Of a DNA stretch of 64,000 bases, positions 17,886 through 25,900 are shown piece after piece (positions within the stretch are counted from its first letter, which is position 1; each line of letters begins with the position of its first letter). The stretch is from Arthrobacter jiangjiafuii (GTDB lineage Bacteria > Actinomycetota > Actinomycetes > Actinomycetales > Micrococcaceae). A program made the translations under genes and the position numbers. The notes under the pieces were generated by a model that made no database searches, was not told where the DNA came from, and saw nothing but the letters and a program-made list of their open reading frames with translations. The stretch covers positions 744,001 to 808,000 of the forward strand of contig NZ_CP076022.1 in the NCBI RefSeq assembly GCF_018622995.1. The letters run 5' to 3'.

Positions 17886-18410
17886 ATGGGCGTGCTTAGG
17901 GGTAGCGAGGTGCTTCGTGCACGAAGTGCTGCAGGAGTTTTGGTGCTGCTGCTGGGCCTCGTAGGGTGCGCCGGCGCTTCCTCCGAGCCGTCCGCAGCCA
18001 GCAATCCGAGCTGGCAGGAAGCCAAGGCCCGAACCCAGGCCATGGAACTGGAAATTGCTAATTTATTTCCCCAGAACAAAGTGGCCAAGGTTGATCAGGG
18101 GGCGACCGGTCTTCTCTTCAATTGCAGCGACTCTTCAGTTAATTGGAAAGGCGCGACCACGGTTACCCTAAATGCTGGCACGGAGCCCGAGCCTCTCGTC
18201 CGGGAGGTGGAGGCGAAGTACCAGGACAGCAGGTTCGACATCGAAACCCGGACTGCACCGGCGGGACACTATGAAGTCGGGCTGGTCTCTCCGGACACCG
18301 CCGAAATCTACCTCATTGCAGCGGGATGGGACCCATACACGATTCGTATCGCGTCCGGCTCTGAATGCTTCCCCTGGCCTGAGGGCGAGTATATGGGTGG
18401 CGATTTCTAA
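17886..18410 (+). CDS. Tandem lipoprotein paralogue 3
   Basis: 174 residues. The start ATG lies one base after the preceding TAG, giving MGVLRGSEVLRARSAAG before the hydrophobic stretch and LVGC lipobox. The mature domain keeps WQEAKARTQ, EPLVREVEAKYQDS, AGHYEVGLVSPDTAEIY and RIASGSECFPWPE, but is the most diverged copy. The fixed core and variable middle (residues about 60-90) suggest family members under diversifying pressure. Function not recognised. Confidence 0.78.
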   Translation: MGVLRGSEVLRARSAAGVLVLLLGLVGCAGASSEPSAASNPSWQEAKARTQAMELEIANLFPQNKVAKVDQGATGLLFNCSDSSVNWKGATTVTLNAGTEPEPLVREVEAKYQDSRFDIETRTAPAGHYEVGLVSPDTAEIYLIAAGWDPYTIRIASGSECFPWPEGEYMGGDF

Positions 18411-18467
18411 ATCGCCGCTCTTCGAGAGGCAGCGGTGTCGCAGGTCCTGCGGCCGCAGGCACTCTCC

Positions 18468-18526
18468 GATGCCCTCTGAGCTTGGCCACCTTTGGCTGCT
18501 TCCTCGCCACAGTGGCGCAGCGCTAA
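18468..18526 (+). pseudogene. Remnant of a PAP2-like gene 3' end
   Basis: The bases encoding a GCFLA-like end and the stretch CAGCGCTAAGAC match the last codons and stop of the PAP2-like gene at 15576-16181, followed by the same hairpin. This shows that the lipoprotein array is flanked by two copies of one segment. Confidence 0.65.
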
Positions 18527-18533
18527 GACGACC

Positions 18534-18563
18534 GACGACGGCGTGCGGGCTGCCGCCGTCGTC
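18534..18563 (+). terminator. Duplicated terminator hairpin
   Basis: GACGACGGCG and CGCCGTCGTC again form a perfect 10-bp stem, followed by GTACGTTTACG. It duplicates the hairpin at 16186-16218 and precedes the intact flavin oxidoreductase. Confidence 0.6.
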
Positions 18564-18602
18564 GTACGTTTACGCTGTAAACAATAGCGGTAAACTACCA
18601 CC

Positions 18603-20714
18603 GTGACTACCAAAACCTTCCCCCACCTGATGGCTCCGGGACGCATGGGTCCCATGGAGACGCACAACCGCATTGTGCTGCCCGCGATGGACATGAACGT
18701 CTCCGAGCACGGCGAGATCGAGCAGACCGAGATCGACCACTATGTGGCCCGCGCCGAAGGCGGCGCCGGCCTGATCATCACCGGAGCCTGCGCCATCGCG
18801 TTCCCGCACGGCGCAGCCTCCATGAAGGAACCGGGCCTGTCCGATGACAAGTACATTCCGGGCCTGAAGGCGCTGGCCGACGCCGTCCACGCCGCCGGCA
18901 GCAAGCTCTGCATCCAGTCCACACACCACGGCAAGGTAGCCCGCGTGGACGTCGCCAATGACCGGCCGGTGCTCGCCCCGAACCAGCCGGACTACACGTA
19001 CGACATGTCAGCACTGGCCGACAGCACCCGCGAAGAGCTCGGCAAGATGGGCGCCGCCACCGCCGGCAAGAAGACCGCCTACCGCGACATGACGGACGAG
19101 GACATCGCCTGGCTGATCCGCACCTGGGCCGATGCCGCCGAACGCATCGCCAAGGCCGGCGCCGACGCGATCGAGATCCACGCCGCGCACGGCTACATCC
19201 TCGGCGTCTTCCTTAACCAGCGCGACAACAAGCGCACCGACGAATACGGCGGCTCCCTGGCCAACCGCGCCCGCCTGGCCTGCGAAGTCGTCAAGGCCGT
19301 GAAGGACCGGGTGGGGGACCGCCTGGCCATCCTGGTCCGCGTCGCCGGCGAGGAATACGGGCAGGAGGGCGGCCTGACGCTGCCCGAAGCCATCGAAGCG
19401 TCGCAGCTGTTCGAAGCCGCCGGCGCCGACGCCATCCACGTCACCGGCTGGGGCCGGAACCCGTTCGACAACTTCACCGACGGCCCGCTGCCCAACAAGG
19501 TGGGCGCCTACCTGAAGAACGCCGCCGAGATCAAGAAGCACGTCGATGTGCCGGTGATCGCCGTCGGCCGGATGCTGCCGGAAATCTCCGAAAAGGCGCT
19601 GGCCGCCGGGCAGATCGACTTCGCCGCCATGGGACGCCAGCTGCTGGCCGATCCGGACCTGCCGAACAAGCTGCGCGACGGCAAGTTCGACCAGGTCCGC
19701 CCCTGCATCAACTGCTACTTGTGCGTCGCCGAGAACTTCTTCGACGACACCCCCTTCTGCGCGGTCAACCCCGCGCTAGGCAACGAAGCCCTGCTGCCGC
19801 TGAAGCCCGCCTCCGCGACCAAGCACGTGGTCGTCGTCGGCGCCGGCCCCGCCGGGCTGGAAAGCGCCCGCGTGCTCACCGAACGCGGCCACCGGGTCAC
19901 CGTGGTGGACAAGTCCGACCGCCTCGGCGGCACCATGTGGTTCTCCACCATGACCACCCCGGACAATGAGCGGCTGCTGAAGTGGTTCAAGGCCGAGATC
20001 AAGCGCCTGAACATCGCGGTCAAGCTGAACACCAAGGCCACGGTGGAATCCATCCGCGCCCTGCGCCCGGACCAGGTCATTGTCGCCACCGGCGCCGTGC
20101 GCCCCAAGCCGGACTTCCCGGGCGGGGACCTGCCCAACGTGCAGACCGGCGACACGCTGCGCGCCATGATGCTCGGCACGGCCACTGCCGAGGAGGCCGG
20201 CGCGGTGCTGAGCACCCTGGGCAAGCTCGGCCGGCTCTCCGGCGTCACCAAGAGCCCGGAGTTTGTCCGCCAGTTCACCAAGTTCTGGCTGCCGATGGGC
20301 AAGAACGTGGTGGTGATCGGCGGGTCGCTGGTGGGCTTGGAGCTCGCCGAATTCCTCGCCGAACGCGGCCGCAACGTGACGCTGCTGCACGAAAAGCAGC
20401 AGCTCGGCCTGCCGCTGGCCATGCCGCGCCGCTGGACCGCGGTCAAGGACGCCACCGAACACGGCGTGAAGATCCACCGCAACGTCAAGATCACCCGCAT
20501 CACCGAGAAGACCGTCGAATGGATCGAGGACGGGCAGAGCTTCTCCGCACCGGCGGCCATGGTGGTCTACGCGGACGGCACGACGTCGGCCGCGCCCCTG
20601 GCCGATGAGCTGCGGGAGGCGGGCATCGCCGTCGACGTGATTGGCGACGCCGGCGCGGTCAACTACATCCACGGCGCCATCCACTCCTCCTGGAAGGTGA
20701 CCACGGAGGTCTAA
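18603..20714 (+). CDS. FMN/FAD iron-sulfur NAD(P)H:flavin oxidoreductase (2,4-dienoyl-CoA reductase type)
   Basis: 703 residues, intact. The N-terminal half is an Old Yellow Enzyme TIM barrel with IEIHAAHGY and NKRTDEYGGSL. The cysteines of CINCYLC (368, 371, 374) and Cys386 bind a 4Fe-4S cluster. The C-terminal half contains a Rossmann motif VVVVGAGPAGLES near 408 and a second VVIGGSLVGLELA near 566 for FAD and NAD(P)H. This architecture belongs to the 2,4-dienoyl-CoA reductase/trimethylamine dehydrogenase/enoate reductase group; the substrate cannot be told. The start is GTG at 18603. A strong terminator follows. A degenerate copy lies 2.4 kb upstream. Confidence 0.92.
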   Translation: MTTKTFPHLMAPGRMGPMETHNRIVLPAMDMNVSEHGEIEQTEIDHYVARAEGGAGLIITGACAIAFPHGAASMKEPGLSDDKYIPGLKALADAVHAAGSKLCIQSTHHGKVARVDVANDRPVLAPNQPDYTYDMSALADSTREELGKMGAATAGKKTAYRDMTDEDIAWLIRTWADAAERIAKAGADAIEIHAAHGYILGVFLNQRDNKRTDEYGGSLANRARLACEVVKAVKDRVGDRLAILVRVAGEEYGQEGGLTLPEAIEASQLFEAAGADAIHVTGWGRNPFDNFTDGPLPNKVGAYLKNAAEIKKHVDVPVIAVGRMLPEISEKALAAGQIDFAAMGRQLLADPDLPNKLRDGKFDQVRPCINCYLCVAENFFDDTPFCAVNPALGNEALLPLKPASATKHVVVVGAGPAGLESARVLTERGHRVTVVDKSDRLGGTMWFSTMTTPDNERLLKWFKAEIKRLNIAVKLNTKATVESIRALRPDQVIVATGAVRPKPDFPGGDLPNVQTGDTLRAMMLGTATAEEAGAVLSTLGKLGRLSGVTKSPEFVRQFTKFWLPMGKNVVVIGGSLVGLELAEFLAERGRNVTLLHEKQQLGLPLAMPRRWTAVKDATEHGVKIHRNVKITRITEKTVEWIEDGQSFSAPAAMVVYADGTTSAAPLADELREAGIAVDVIGDAGAVNYIHGAIHSSWKVTTEV

Positions 20715-20729
20715 GGCAGGCACCTTTGC

Positions 20730-20778
20730 GGGGCGGGCAGCACGGTTTAAGCGGACCGGGCTGGCCGCCCCTTTTTTT
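20730..20778 (+). terminator. Strong intrinsic terminator after the flavin oxidoreductase
   Basis: GGGGCGGGCAGC pairs with GCTGGCCGCCCC (one mismatch) and is followed by seven T residues, a classical rho-independent terminator. Confidence 0.9.
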
Positions 20779-20855
20779 GCGCCGCCAGCCGCGATTTTGC
20801 GGAGTTCATCCAGCCGGGAAGGATGAACAGGAAAATACATTTTGGGGGATGCTAT

Positions 20856-21407
20856 ATGTCCAGACGAAACCGCAAGGTCGATCCGGTGACAACGCTGCTG
20901 TGCGGGGTCATTGTGCTGGTTTTCGGAATTTACTTCGGAATCAGCAACGTATCGGAAGCCAAGGAGGACCAAAGGATCATGGCCGAGGGCGTCCGGACTG
21001 TAGGAACGATCACCGATGTTCAGACCAAGAAGGGCAGGAGCACCAGAAGCGGCGTCAGCGGAGGAGGGCGGAAGGTGATGGACGTTTCCTATTTCGATAA
21101 GTACGGCGGAAACCATTCCCTGAGCTACCGGGAAACCTACCGGGAGAAAAAGGAAGGCTCGCAGGAGGCCGTAGAGAAAAAGCTTGTGGGAACGGAAGTC
21201 AACGTCCGTTATGACCGCTCAGACCCCGGCAAGGCAGTAGTCGAGGGGGACGAGACATCAGTGACGGGGGCATACGTCTGGGGCATCGGGGTGGGGCTTT
21301 TCGGCCTCGTCTTCGTCGCTGTTGGAGTCTGGGAGTTGAAGAAGCGGAGAGCTTCGTTAAAAGCCGGGGACGCCGCGGGCGGCAGCCCGACGCCGGCCGC
21401 GGGCTAG
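20856..21407 (+). CDS. DUF3592-like two-membrane-segment protein
   Basis: 183 residues with a membrane segment near each end (TTLLCGVIVLVFGIYFGI and AYVWGIGVGLFGLVFVAVGV). Between them is an extracytoplasmic beta-type region beginning TVGTITDVQTKKG and ending VRYDRSDPGKAVV. The DPGKA signature and two-helix layout match the DUF3592 family, whose role is unknown. The start is the ATG at 20856 after GGGGGA. It is transcribed independently, downstream of the strong terminator. Confidence 0.75.
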   Translation: MSRRNRKVDPVTTLLCGVIVLVFGIYFGISNVSEAKEDQRIMAEGVRTVGTITDVQTKKGRSTRSGVSGGGRKVMDVSYFDKYGGNHSLSYRETYREKKEGSQEAVEKKLVGTEVNVRYDRSDPGKAVVEGDETSVTGAYVWGIGVGLFGLVFVAVGVWELKKRRASLKAGDAAGGSPTPAAG

Positions 21408-21489
21408 CTGCCGTAACGATCGGTCAAGACCTGCGGAATGACGGACCCGCCGTCCTAGACTGGGCCTCACGCCGAGCCAGAAAGCAGCC

Positions 21490-22698
21490 ATGAAACGCCG
21501 TCTTCCGCAGTACTCAGAACTCCGCGACCTCGTCCAGTTCAAGGCCTTGGACCTGGACCGCCGCCGGGCGAGGCTGGCGAAGGCCACCAACGTGTGGGAA
21601 CTGCGGGACATCGCCAAGCGGCGGATTCCGACGGCAGCGTTCGACTACGTGGACGGCGGATCCTTCGGCGAGCAGACGCTGCACCGGAACCGGGCCGCGT
21701 TCAACGACGTCGAATTCGTTCCGCGCGTGCTGCGCGACGTCACCACCGTGGACCTGAGCACTAAGATCGCCGGCACCCCGGCGGCGATGCCGGTGGGGAT
21801 CGGCCCTACCGGCCTGACCCGGCTGATGCACGCCGAAGGGGAAATCGCCGGAGCCCAGGCCGCCGCGGTGTTCGGGATTCCGTTCGCGCTCTCCACCATG
21901 GGCACGGCTTCCATCGAGGAGCTCGCCGCGGAAGCGCCCGACGCCGCCAAATGGTTCCAGCTCTACCTCTGGAAGGACCGGGGCAGGTCGCGGGAACTGG
22001 TGCGCCGGGCGGCCGCCGCCGGCTACGGCGCGCTGATCGTCACCGTGGACACCCCGGTGGCCGGCGCCCGGCTGCGCGACACCCGTAACGGGATGACCAT
22101 GCCGCCCACCCTGACCCCCAGGACCATCCTGGATGCCTCCTACCGGCCCGAATGGTGGTTCAACTTCCTGACCACCAAGCCGCTGGGCTTCGCGAACTTC
22201 GAGGGGGAGCGGGTGTCCCTGGCCGAGACCGTGAACACCATGTTCGAGCCCTCGCTGAACATGGAGGACCTGGGCTGGCTGCGCGAGACCTGGCCCGGGA
22301 AGCTCATCGTCAAGGGCATCCAGACCCCGGCCGACGCCGTCGAGGTCTTCGCCCGCGGCGCGGACGCCATTGTGGTCTCCAACCACGGCGGCCGGCAGCT
22401 GGACCGGGCGCCGGTGCCGCTGCGGATCCTGCCCGCGATCCGCGCCGCCGTCGGGCCCGACGCCGAAATCATCCTGGACTCGGGGATCATGTCCGGCGGA
22501 GACATCGTGGCCGCGATTGCCGCCGGCGCCGACTTCACCCTGATCGGCCGGGCCTACCTGTACGGGCTGATGGCCGGCGGGCGGCAGGGCGCCGAGCGCA
22601 CCCTGGAGCTGCTGCGCACCGAGATGACCACGGTGATGCAGCTGCTCGGCGTCACCAGCCTGGCCGAGCTGACGCCGGAGCACGTCCGGAGCGTCTGA
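21490..22698 (+). CDS. FMN-dependent alpha-hydroxy-acid oxidase/dehydrogenase (L-lactate type)
   Basis: 402 residues of the FMN-dependent alpha-hydroxy-acid dehydrogenase family (LldD, lactate 2-monooxygenase, glycolate oxidase). YVDGG near 53 and FQLYLWKDRGRS near 156 lie in the FMN site. VSNHGGRQLD carries the catalytic His299 and substrate-binding arginine, and DSGIMSGGDIVAAIAAGAD forms the phosphate site. It oxidises a 2-hydroxy acid, most likely L-lactate, to the 2-oxo acid. No permease or regulator is adjacent. The downstream gene is convergent and separated by a small hairpin (22711-22726). Confidence 0.92.
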   Translation: MKRRLPQYSELRDLVQFKALDLDRRRARLAKATNVWELRDIAKRRIPTAAFDYVDGGSFGEQTLHRNRAAFNDVEFVPRVLRDVTTVDLSTKIAGTPAAMPVGIGPTGLTRLMHAEGEIAGAQAAAVFGIPFALSTMGTASIEELAAEAPDAAKWFQLYLWKDRGRSRELVRRAAAAGYGALIVTVDTPVAGARLRDTRNGMTMPPTLTPRTILDASYRPEWWFNFLTTKPLGFANFEGERVSLAETVNTMFEPSLNMEDLGWLRETWPGKLIVKGIQTPADAVEVFARGADAIVVSNHGGRQLDRAPVPLRILPAIRAAVGPDAEIILDSGIMSGGDIVAAIAAGADFTLIGRAYLYGLMAGGRQGAERTLELLRTEMTTVMQLLGVTSLAELTPEHVRSV

Positions 22699-22710
22699 TC
22701 GCTTGGACAG

Positions 22711-22726
22711 CCGCCGGTATCGGCGG
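22711..22726. terminator. Bidirectional hairpin between convergent genes
   Basis: CCGCCG, loop GTAT and CGGCGG lie in the 38-base gap between two converging genes. Its short stem and lack of a U-tract leave termination uncertain. Confidence 0.35.
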
Positions 22727-22736
22727 GCCGATGGCG

Positions 22737-23312
22737 CTACCTGCGGCGCGACAGCATCCGCCGGTGCCCGAATTTCCCAGCATTCGAGGGTCTGCCTGCC
22801 TTGCCGGGCTTGCCCGGCGGCCGCTCGCCCGGGCTCAGATAACGCACGCGGCGCCGTCCGTCGCTGAGCAGTTTCACGCCGTCGACCATTGTTTCGCGCA
22901 GGTCCATCAGCGCGAACTGGTAGAGCTCGGGGGCGCGGGTGGCTTCGCGCAGGTAGAGGGTACAGGCGGCGGACAGCCGCATCAGCACATCGGTGTTGGG
23001 CGAGCCGGTGCGCAGATGGGCCAGGGTTTCCAGGATCCGGTCGCGCGCGTCCAGTACGCTTCTTCGGCACCGAGCCTCATCGCCAGCGCTCTCGATGATC
23101 TGCGGCTCGATCGGTGCCAGCGGCCGCTTCAGATGCAGGTCGGTGATCAGTGCCTTCAGGGCTGCGGATTCGTCCCGCTTGTCAATGCCGGCCCGGATAC
23201 TCCAGCCCAGCGCGATGCCCAGTGCGATTCCCAGGGCAAGGCCGATGCCCAGCAGCAGCCCGGCCCCGGGCGCTGTGAAGTCTGTCAGGTTCAGGGGTGC
23301 CAGCCAGTCCAT
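22737..23312 (-). CDS. Membrane-anchored hypothetical protein
   Basis: 191 residues. A glycine/leucine/alanine-rich N-terminal membrane segment (residues 15-38) is followed by a soluble, mostly helical region and a basic tail rich in Arg, Lys, Gly and Pro. The start is the ATG at 23312 with GGAGG five bases upstream. The layout resembles actinobacterial small anchored proteins, but I recognise no family. Confidence 0.65.
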   Translation of the reverse strand: MDWLAPLNLTDFTAPGAGLLLGIGLALGIALGIALGWSIRAGIDKRDESAALKALITDLHLKRPLAPIEPQIIESAGDEARCRRSVLDARDRILETLAHLRTGSPNTDVLMRLSAACTLYLREATRAPELYQFALMDLRETMVDGVKLLSDGRRRVRYLSPGERPPGKPGKAGRPSNAGKFGHRRMLSRRR

Positions 23313-23377
23313 GTCGACCTCCGGACGAAAGCGTCATTCGACGGTACCTGCCGGTTCCGGTCACCGGGCAGGGGAGC

Positions 23378-23455
23378 GGTCGCATTAGGTGTTCCGGCAG
23401 CCGCATTTTCTGCAGATCACCGAGGACCGGGGTTGTCCGCATCCCTAATGCGACC
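23378..23455. repeat. 12-bp perfect inverted repeats bracketing 54 bases
   Basis: GGTCGCATTAGG (23378-23389) and its exact complement CCTAATGCGACC (23444-23455) lie between divergent genes. The enclosed 54 bases have no ORF. It may be a miniature repeat element, a cruciform or a pair of operator half-sites. Confidence 0.6.
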
Positions 23456-23500
23456 AGCCCCACTGCGCAGCTAGCGTGGATACGCCGGGAGGAGAAGCAG

Positions 23501-23707
23501 ATGGCTATGTCAATCGAGCTGGCGAAGGCGATTCACCGGGAGCGTCAGGCGGAGGCGGCAACGCGGCGGCGGCGCAGGGCGCAGAATGAGCAGGCCAGGA
23601 AGCGGAAAACAGCAACGCGTGAGCTGGGGCCGAAGGTGGAGTGGCCGGTGTTCTCAGTGCGGGTCGGGCACTTTCAATTTGCCGTATTCCGGACCGTGCG
23701 GCTTTAG
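23501..23707 (+). CDS. Small basic hypothetical protein
   Basis: 68 residues, strongly basic in its central part (RRRRRAQNEQARKRK), ending in a short hydrophobic stretch. The start is the ATG at 23501 with a GGGAGGAG ribosome binding site. No domain is recognised; the Arg-rich helix could bind nucleic acid. It is supported mainly by its ribosome binding site and composition, so moderate confidence. Confidence 0.45.
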   Translation: MAMSIELAKAIHRERQAEAATRRRRRAQNEQARKRKTATRELGPKVEWPVFSVRVGHFQFAVFRTVRL

Positions 23708-23823
23708 CCTCGACGCGCTGTCTTAGGCACAGCGTCACACGTCGGATTTCCAGAAAAGGGCTGGTAGCGTGTCGATTTGATGCATTTGCATCCATCTGAC
23801 TCAGTCTTATCCGTGGGGGAGCC

Positions 23824-24654
23824 ATGCCATTCCGACGTACTCATTCCTGCCCGAAAACCAGTGAGGGCATCGTGCCGGAAAGGCGCCGAGGCACGCATGC
23901 CCTGGTGCTGGCCGGCCTGACCGCTGCCGTTCTAGCCATTTCCGGATGTGGCGCTGATGCCTCCGAACCCGCCGCTGAATCTGCCAGCCCTTCGGCCACC
24001 AAGAGCGCTACGCCGTCCCCCACTCCGACACCGACCTCAACTGTGGTTGCCGGCAAATCCTGCGTTGCCGCCGGAAAAACCGAAACAGTGACGACAGCTG
24101 CCAGCCCCACGCCGACGCCGTCGTCCTCTGCCTCCAAATCCGCCTCAGCCAAGCCCTCGGCGTCGGCCAGCGCTACTCCGACCAAGTCTGCGTCGCCTAC
24201 CCCGACGCCGTCAGCCACCGCTGTTGCGATTGTCTTCGTCTGCACCGAGGATGACAACGGGAAGCTGGTCTGGATGGACAAGGAAACCTCCGTCACCGTG
24301 CTCGCCGATCGCAAGGCGGCGGCCGATCAGAAGGCGGCCGACGAAGAAGCGGCCGCAGCAGCCGAAGCGCAGCGGATTGCTGACGAGCAGGCTGCAGCAG
24401 CAGCGGCAGAGGCAGAGGCAGAGGCGCAGCGCGTCGCCGACGAGCAGGCACGCCAGCAGTACGTTGCACCAGCCCCGGCTCCCGCACCGGCTCCGGTTGT
24501 GCCTGCCCCGGCAGCACCTGCTCCTGCGCCGGCCGCGTACTACAAGAACTGCACGGAAGCCCGCAACGCCGGAGGAGCACCGGTCTATGCCGGTGGTCCG
24601 GGATACGGAACCCACCTTGACCGCGACGGCGACGGTATCGGCTGCGAAAAGTAG
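23824..24654 (+). CDS. Secreted lipoprotein with C-terminal Excalibur domain
   Basis: 276 residues. A lipoprotein signal (LVLAGLTAAVLAISGC) is followed by a long low-complexity Ser/Pro/Thr linker, a coiled-coil Ala/Glu/Arg/Asp-rich stretch (about 165-215) and a Pro/Ala segment. The C-terminal YYKNCTEAR-GG-P...G-HLDRDGDGIGCE is a classical Excalibur calcium-binding motif (DxDxDGIxCE). The protein is anchored outside the membrane and spans the wall; Excalibur domains occur in actinobacterial and firmicute surface nucleases. No catalytic nuclease residues are present here. The start ATG follows GGGGGAGCC. Repetitive codons make the linker prone to length change. Confidence 0.85.
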   Translation: MPFRRTHSCPKTSEGIVPERRRGTHALVLAGLTAAVLAISGCGADASEPAAESASPSATKSATPSPTPTPTSTVVAGKSCVAAGKTETVTTAASPTPTPSSSASKSASAKPSASASATPTKSASPTPTPSATAVAIVFVCTEDDNGKLVWMDKETSVTVLADRKAAADQKAADEEAAAAAEAQRIADEQAAAAAAEAEAEAQRVADEQARQQYVAPAPAPAPAPVVPAPAAPAPAPAAYYKNCTEARNAGGAPVYAGGPGYGTHLDRDGDGIGCEK

Positions 24655-24894
24655 CCAGCTAAAGGTGGGCCGGGGTGATATCGCAGTCCCCGGCTATCAT
24701 TCTCTCGGACACGGTCCTGGACACCATCCGCAAGGAAGTAAAGCGGAACACCGGAATCGCCACCACGGTTCAGGCCATTTCAGACATCATCCGCAACGAG
24801 ATTGTGGATGCAAACTGCTGGCCATGCAGCAGCCTGAAAACAGTTAGCCGCCACCAGCCCAAGCATCCGGCCGGCGGTCTGGGAGCACAACAAA
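24655..24894. other. Gap without a confident gene
   Basis: Contains an open frame from 24675 that reads DTVLDTIRKEVKRNTGI, plausible as part of a helical protein. It lacks a good ribosome binding site and runs into the downstream terminator, so it is not annotated as a gene. Confidence 0.4.
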
Positions 24895-24934
24895 GTGGAA
24901 GAAGCCCCCGGAATTCTCCGGAGGCTTCTTCCAC
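24895..24934 (-). terminator. Terminator of the DUF4352-like gene
   Basis: GTGGAAGAAGCCCCCGG and CCGGAGGCTTCTTCCAC pair over 17 positions with a single mismatch around a six-base loop, 11 bases beyond the minus-strand stop. On the minus strand CTTTGTTGTG follows, a partial U-rich tail. Confidence 0.8.
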
Positions 24935-24945
24935 TCGATGAATAT

Positions 24946-25620
24946 TTAGCGGTTGTTAATCCATGCACCGCGGTCAGAGAAGAAGGCAAGGATCGGCTCG
25001 TAAAGAACGACGTACTGGCCGGCCTCACCCGTCTTGTTCTCGAAGCAGGTGTCGCCTGTGGCGGTGCCACCCGGGGCGACCTGGCCGCTCGAGAGAAGAT
25101 TATCGCTGCCCATGAACGTCGCATTGATAATGGTGCCTGAAGGCGACTGCAGCTTCCAGTCAAATGAGTTGAAATCGATGGTCTTGTCGGAAGCATTCTG
25201 CACCGTTGTATTGGTGCAAAGGGTTGCTCCCAGGGTCGCGTCACCATCGATCATCGGAGTAGAAGTGACCGTAATGTCCCCCAGAACCAGAGCCTCGCCG
25301 GCCTGGCCAATTACATCGCTTTTCTCTGCGCCGGGGAATGCGGGTGCTGCATCCTCTGCGGGAGCTGCTTCCGCGGGTGCAGCACTCTCTCCAGCCGGCG
25401 CCTGCCCGGCCGTCCCCGGCGTGGTGGTCGTATCGGCGGCTGAGTCGCTGTCGTCGCCGCCGGTGGCCACGCTGATCACAATGATCAGCAATACGATCAG
25501 CGCAAGGATGAAGCGCTTCTTTTTGAACCAGGGGCGTGACGCCTTGGTGTAGGCCTTGTCGGCTGCGGCACGCGCTTTAGAGTCGCTTTTTGTTTCAGGC
25601 GTCTGGAGGTCTTCAGACAT
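24946..25620 (-). CDS. Membrane-anchored DUF4352-like protein
   Basis: 224 residues. A charged cytosolic N-terminus, a single membrane segment (RFILALIVLLIIVISVA), an acidic Ala/Pro/Thr linker and a C-terminal immunoglobulin-like domain are seen. The domain pattern ALVLGDITVTSTP...TNTTVQNASDKTIDFNSFDWKLQSP...ATGDTCFE matches DUF4352/telomeric-repeat-type extracellular domains of actinobacteria. Function unknown; probably cell-envelope associated. A strong terminator follows. Confidence 0.8.
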   Translation of the reverse strand: MSEDLQTPETKSDSKARAAADKAYTKASRPWFKKKRFILALIVLLIIVISVATGGDDSDSAADTTTTPGTAGQAPAGESAAPAEAAPAEDAAPAFPGAEKSDVIGQAGEALVLGDITVTSTPMIDGDATLGATLCTNTTVQNASDKTIDFNSFDWKLQSPSGTIINATFMGSDNLLSSGQVAPGGTATGDTCFENKTGEAGQYVVLYEPILAFFSDRGAWINNR

Positions 25621-25772
25621 GGTTTTTCCGTCGCATTCTCAGGTAGTTAATTGGCGGGGTATTCTCCCGTTGACAACCAACGTAGTGAGTGCACTGCCAA
25701 GACTTAACCAGGCAGACGGTAATTCCCCCAGCGAGAGTTTAGCCCATACTGCGACGTAAAGCATTTTACAAG

Positions 25773-25839
25773 GTTGGGATTCTGCTGCCGGTTTGGGATT
25801 CAGCTTCAGGTTTGAACCAGCAGCAGAATCCCAAACCGG
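25773..25839 (-). terminator. Long inverted repeat at the 3' side of the Ter operon
   Basis: On the minus strand CCGGTTTGGGATTC and GAATCCCAAACCGG (25788-25801 and 25826-25839) form a perfect 14-bp stem, 62 bases past the last Ter-operon stop. A further copy (TTGGGATTCTGCTGCCGG, 25774-25791) can pair instead with GCAGCAGAATCCCAA at 25820-25834, so two alternative hairpins are possible. Likely terminator region. Confidence 0.65.
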
Positions 25840-25900
25840 TCGAATTCGCCCGAAACGGCAGGAAATCCGCACTCCGAAGACCGGCAGGGCCGGGCCCCGG

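Noticed and set aside
24675-24941. 88-residue open frame
   Set aside because: Weak ribosome binding site, overlaps the terminator of the opposite gene, and no domain.
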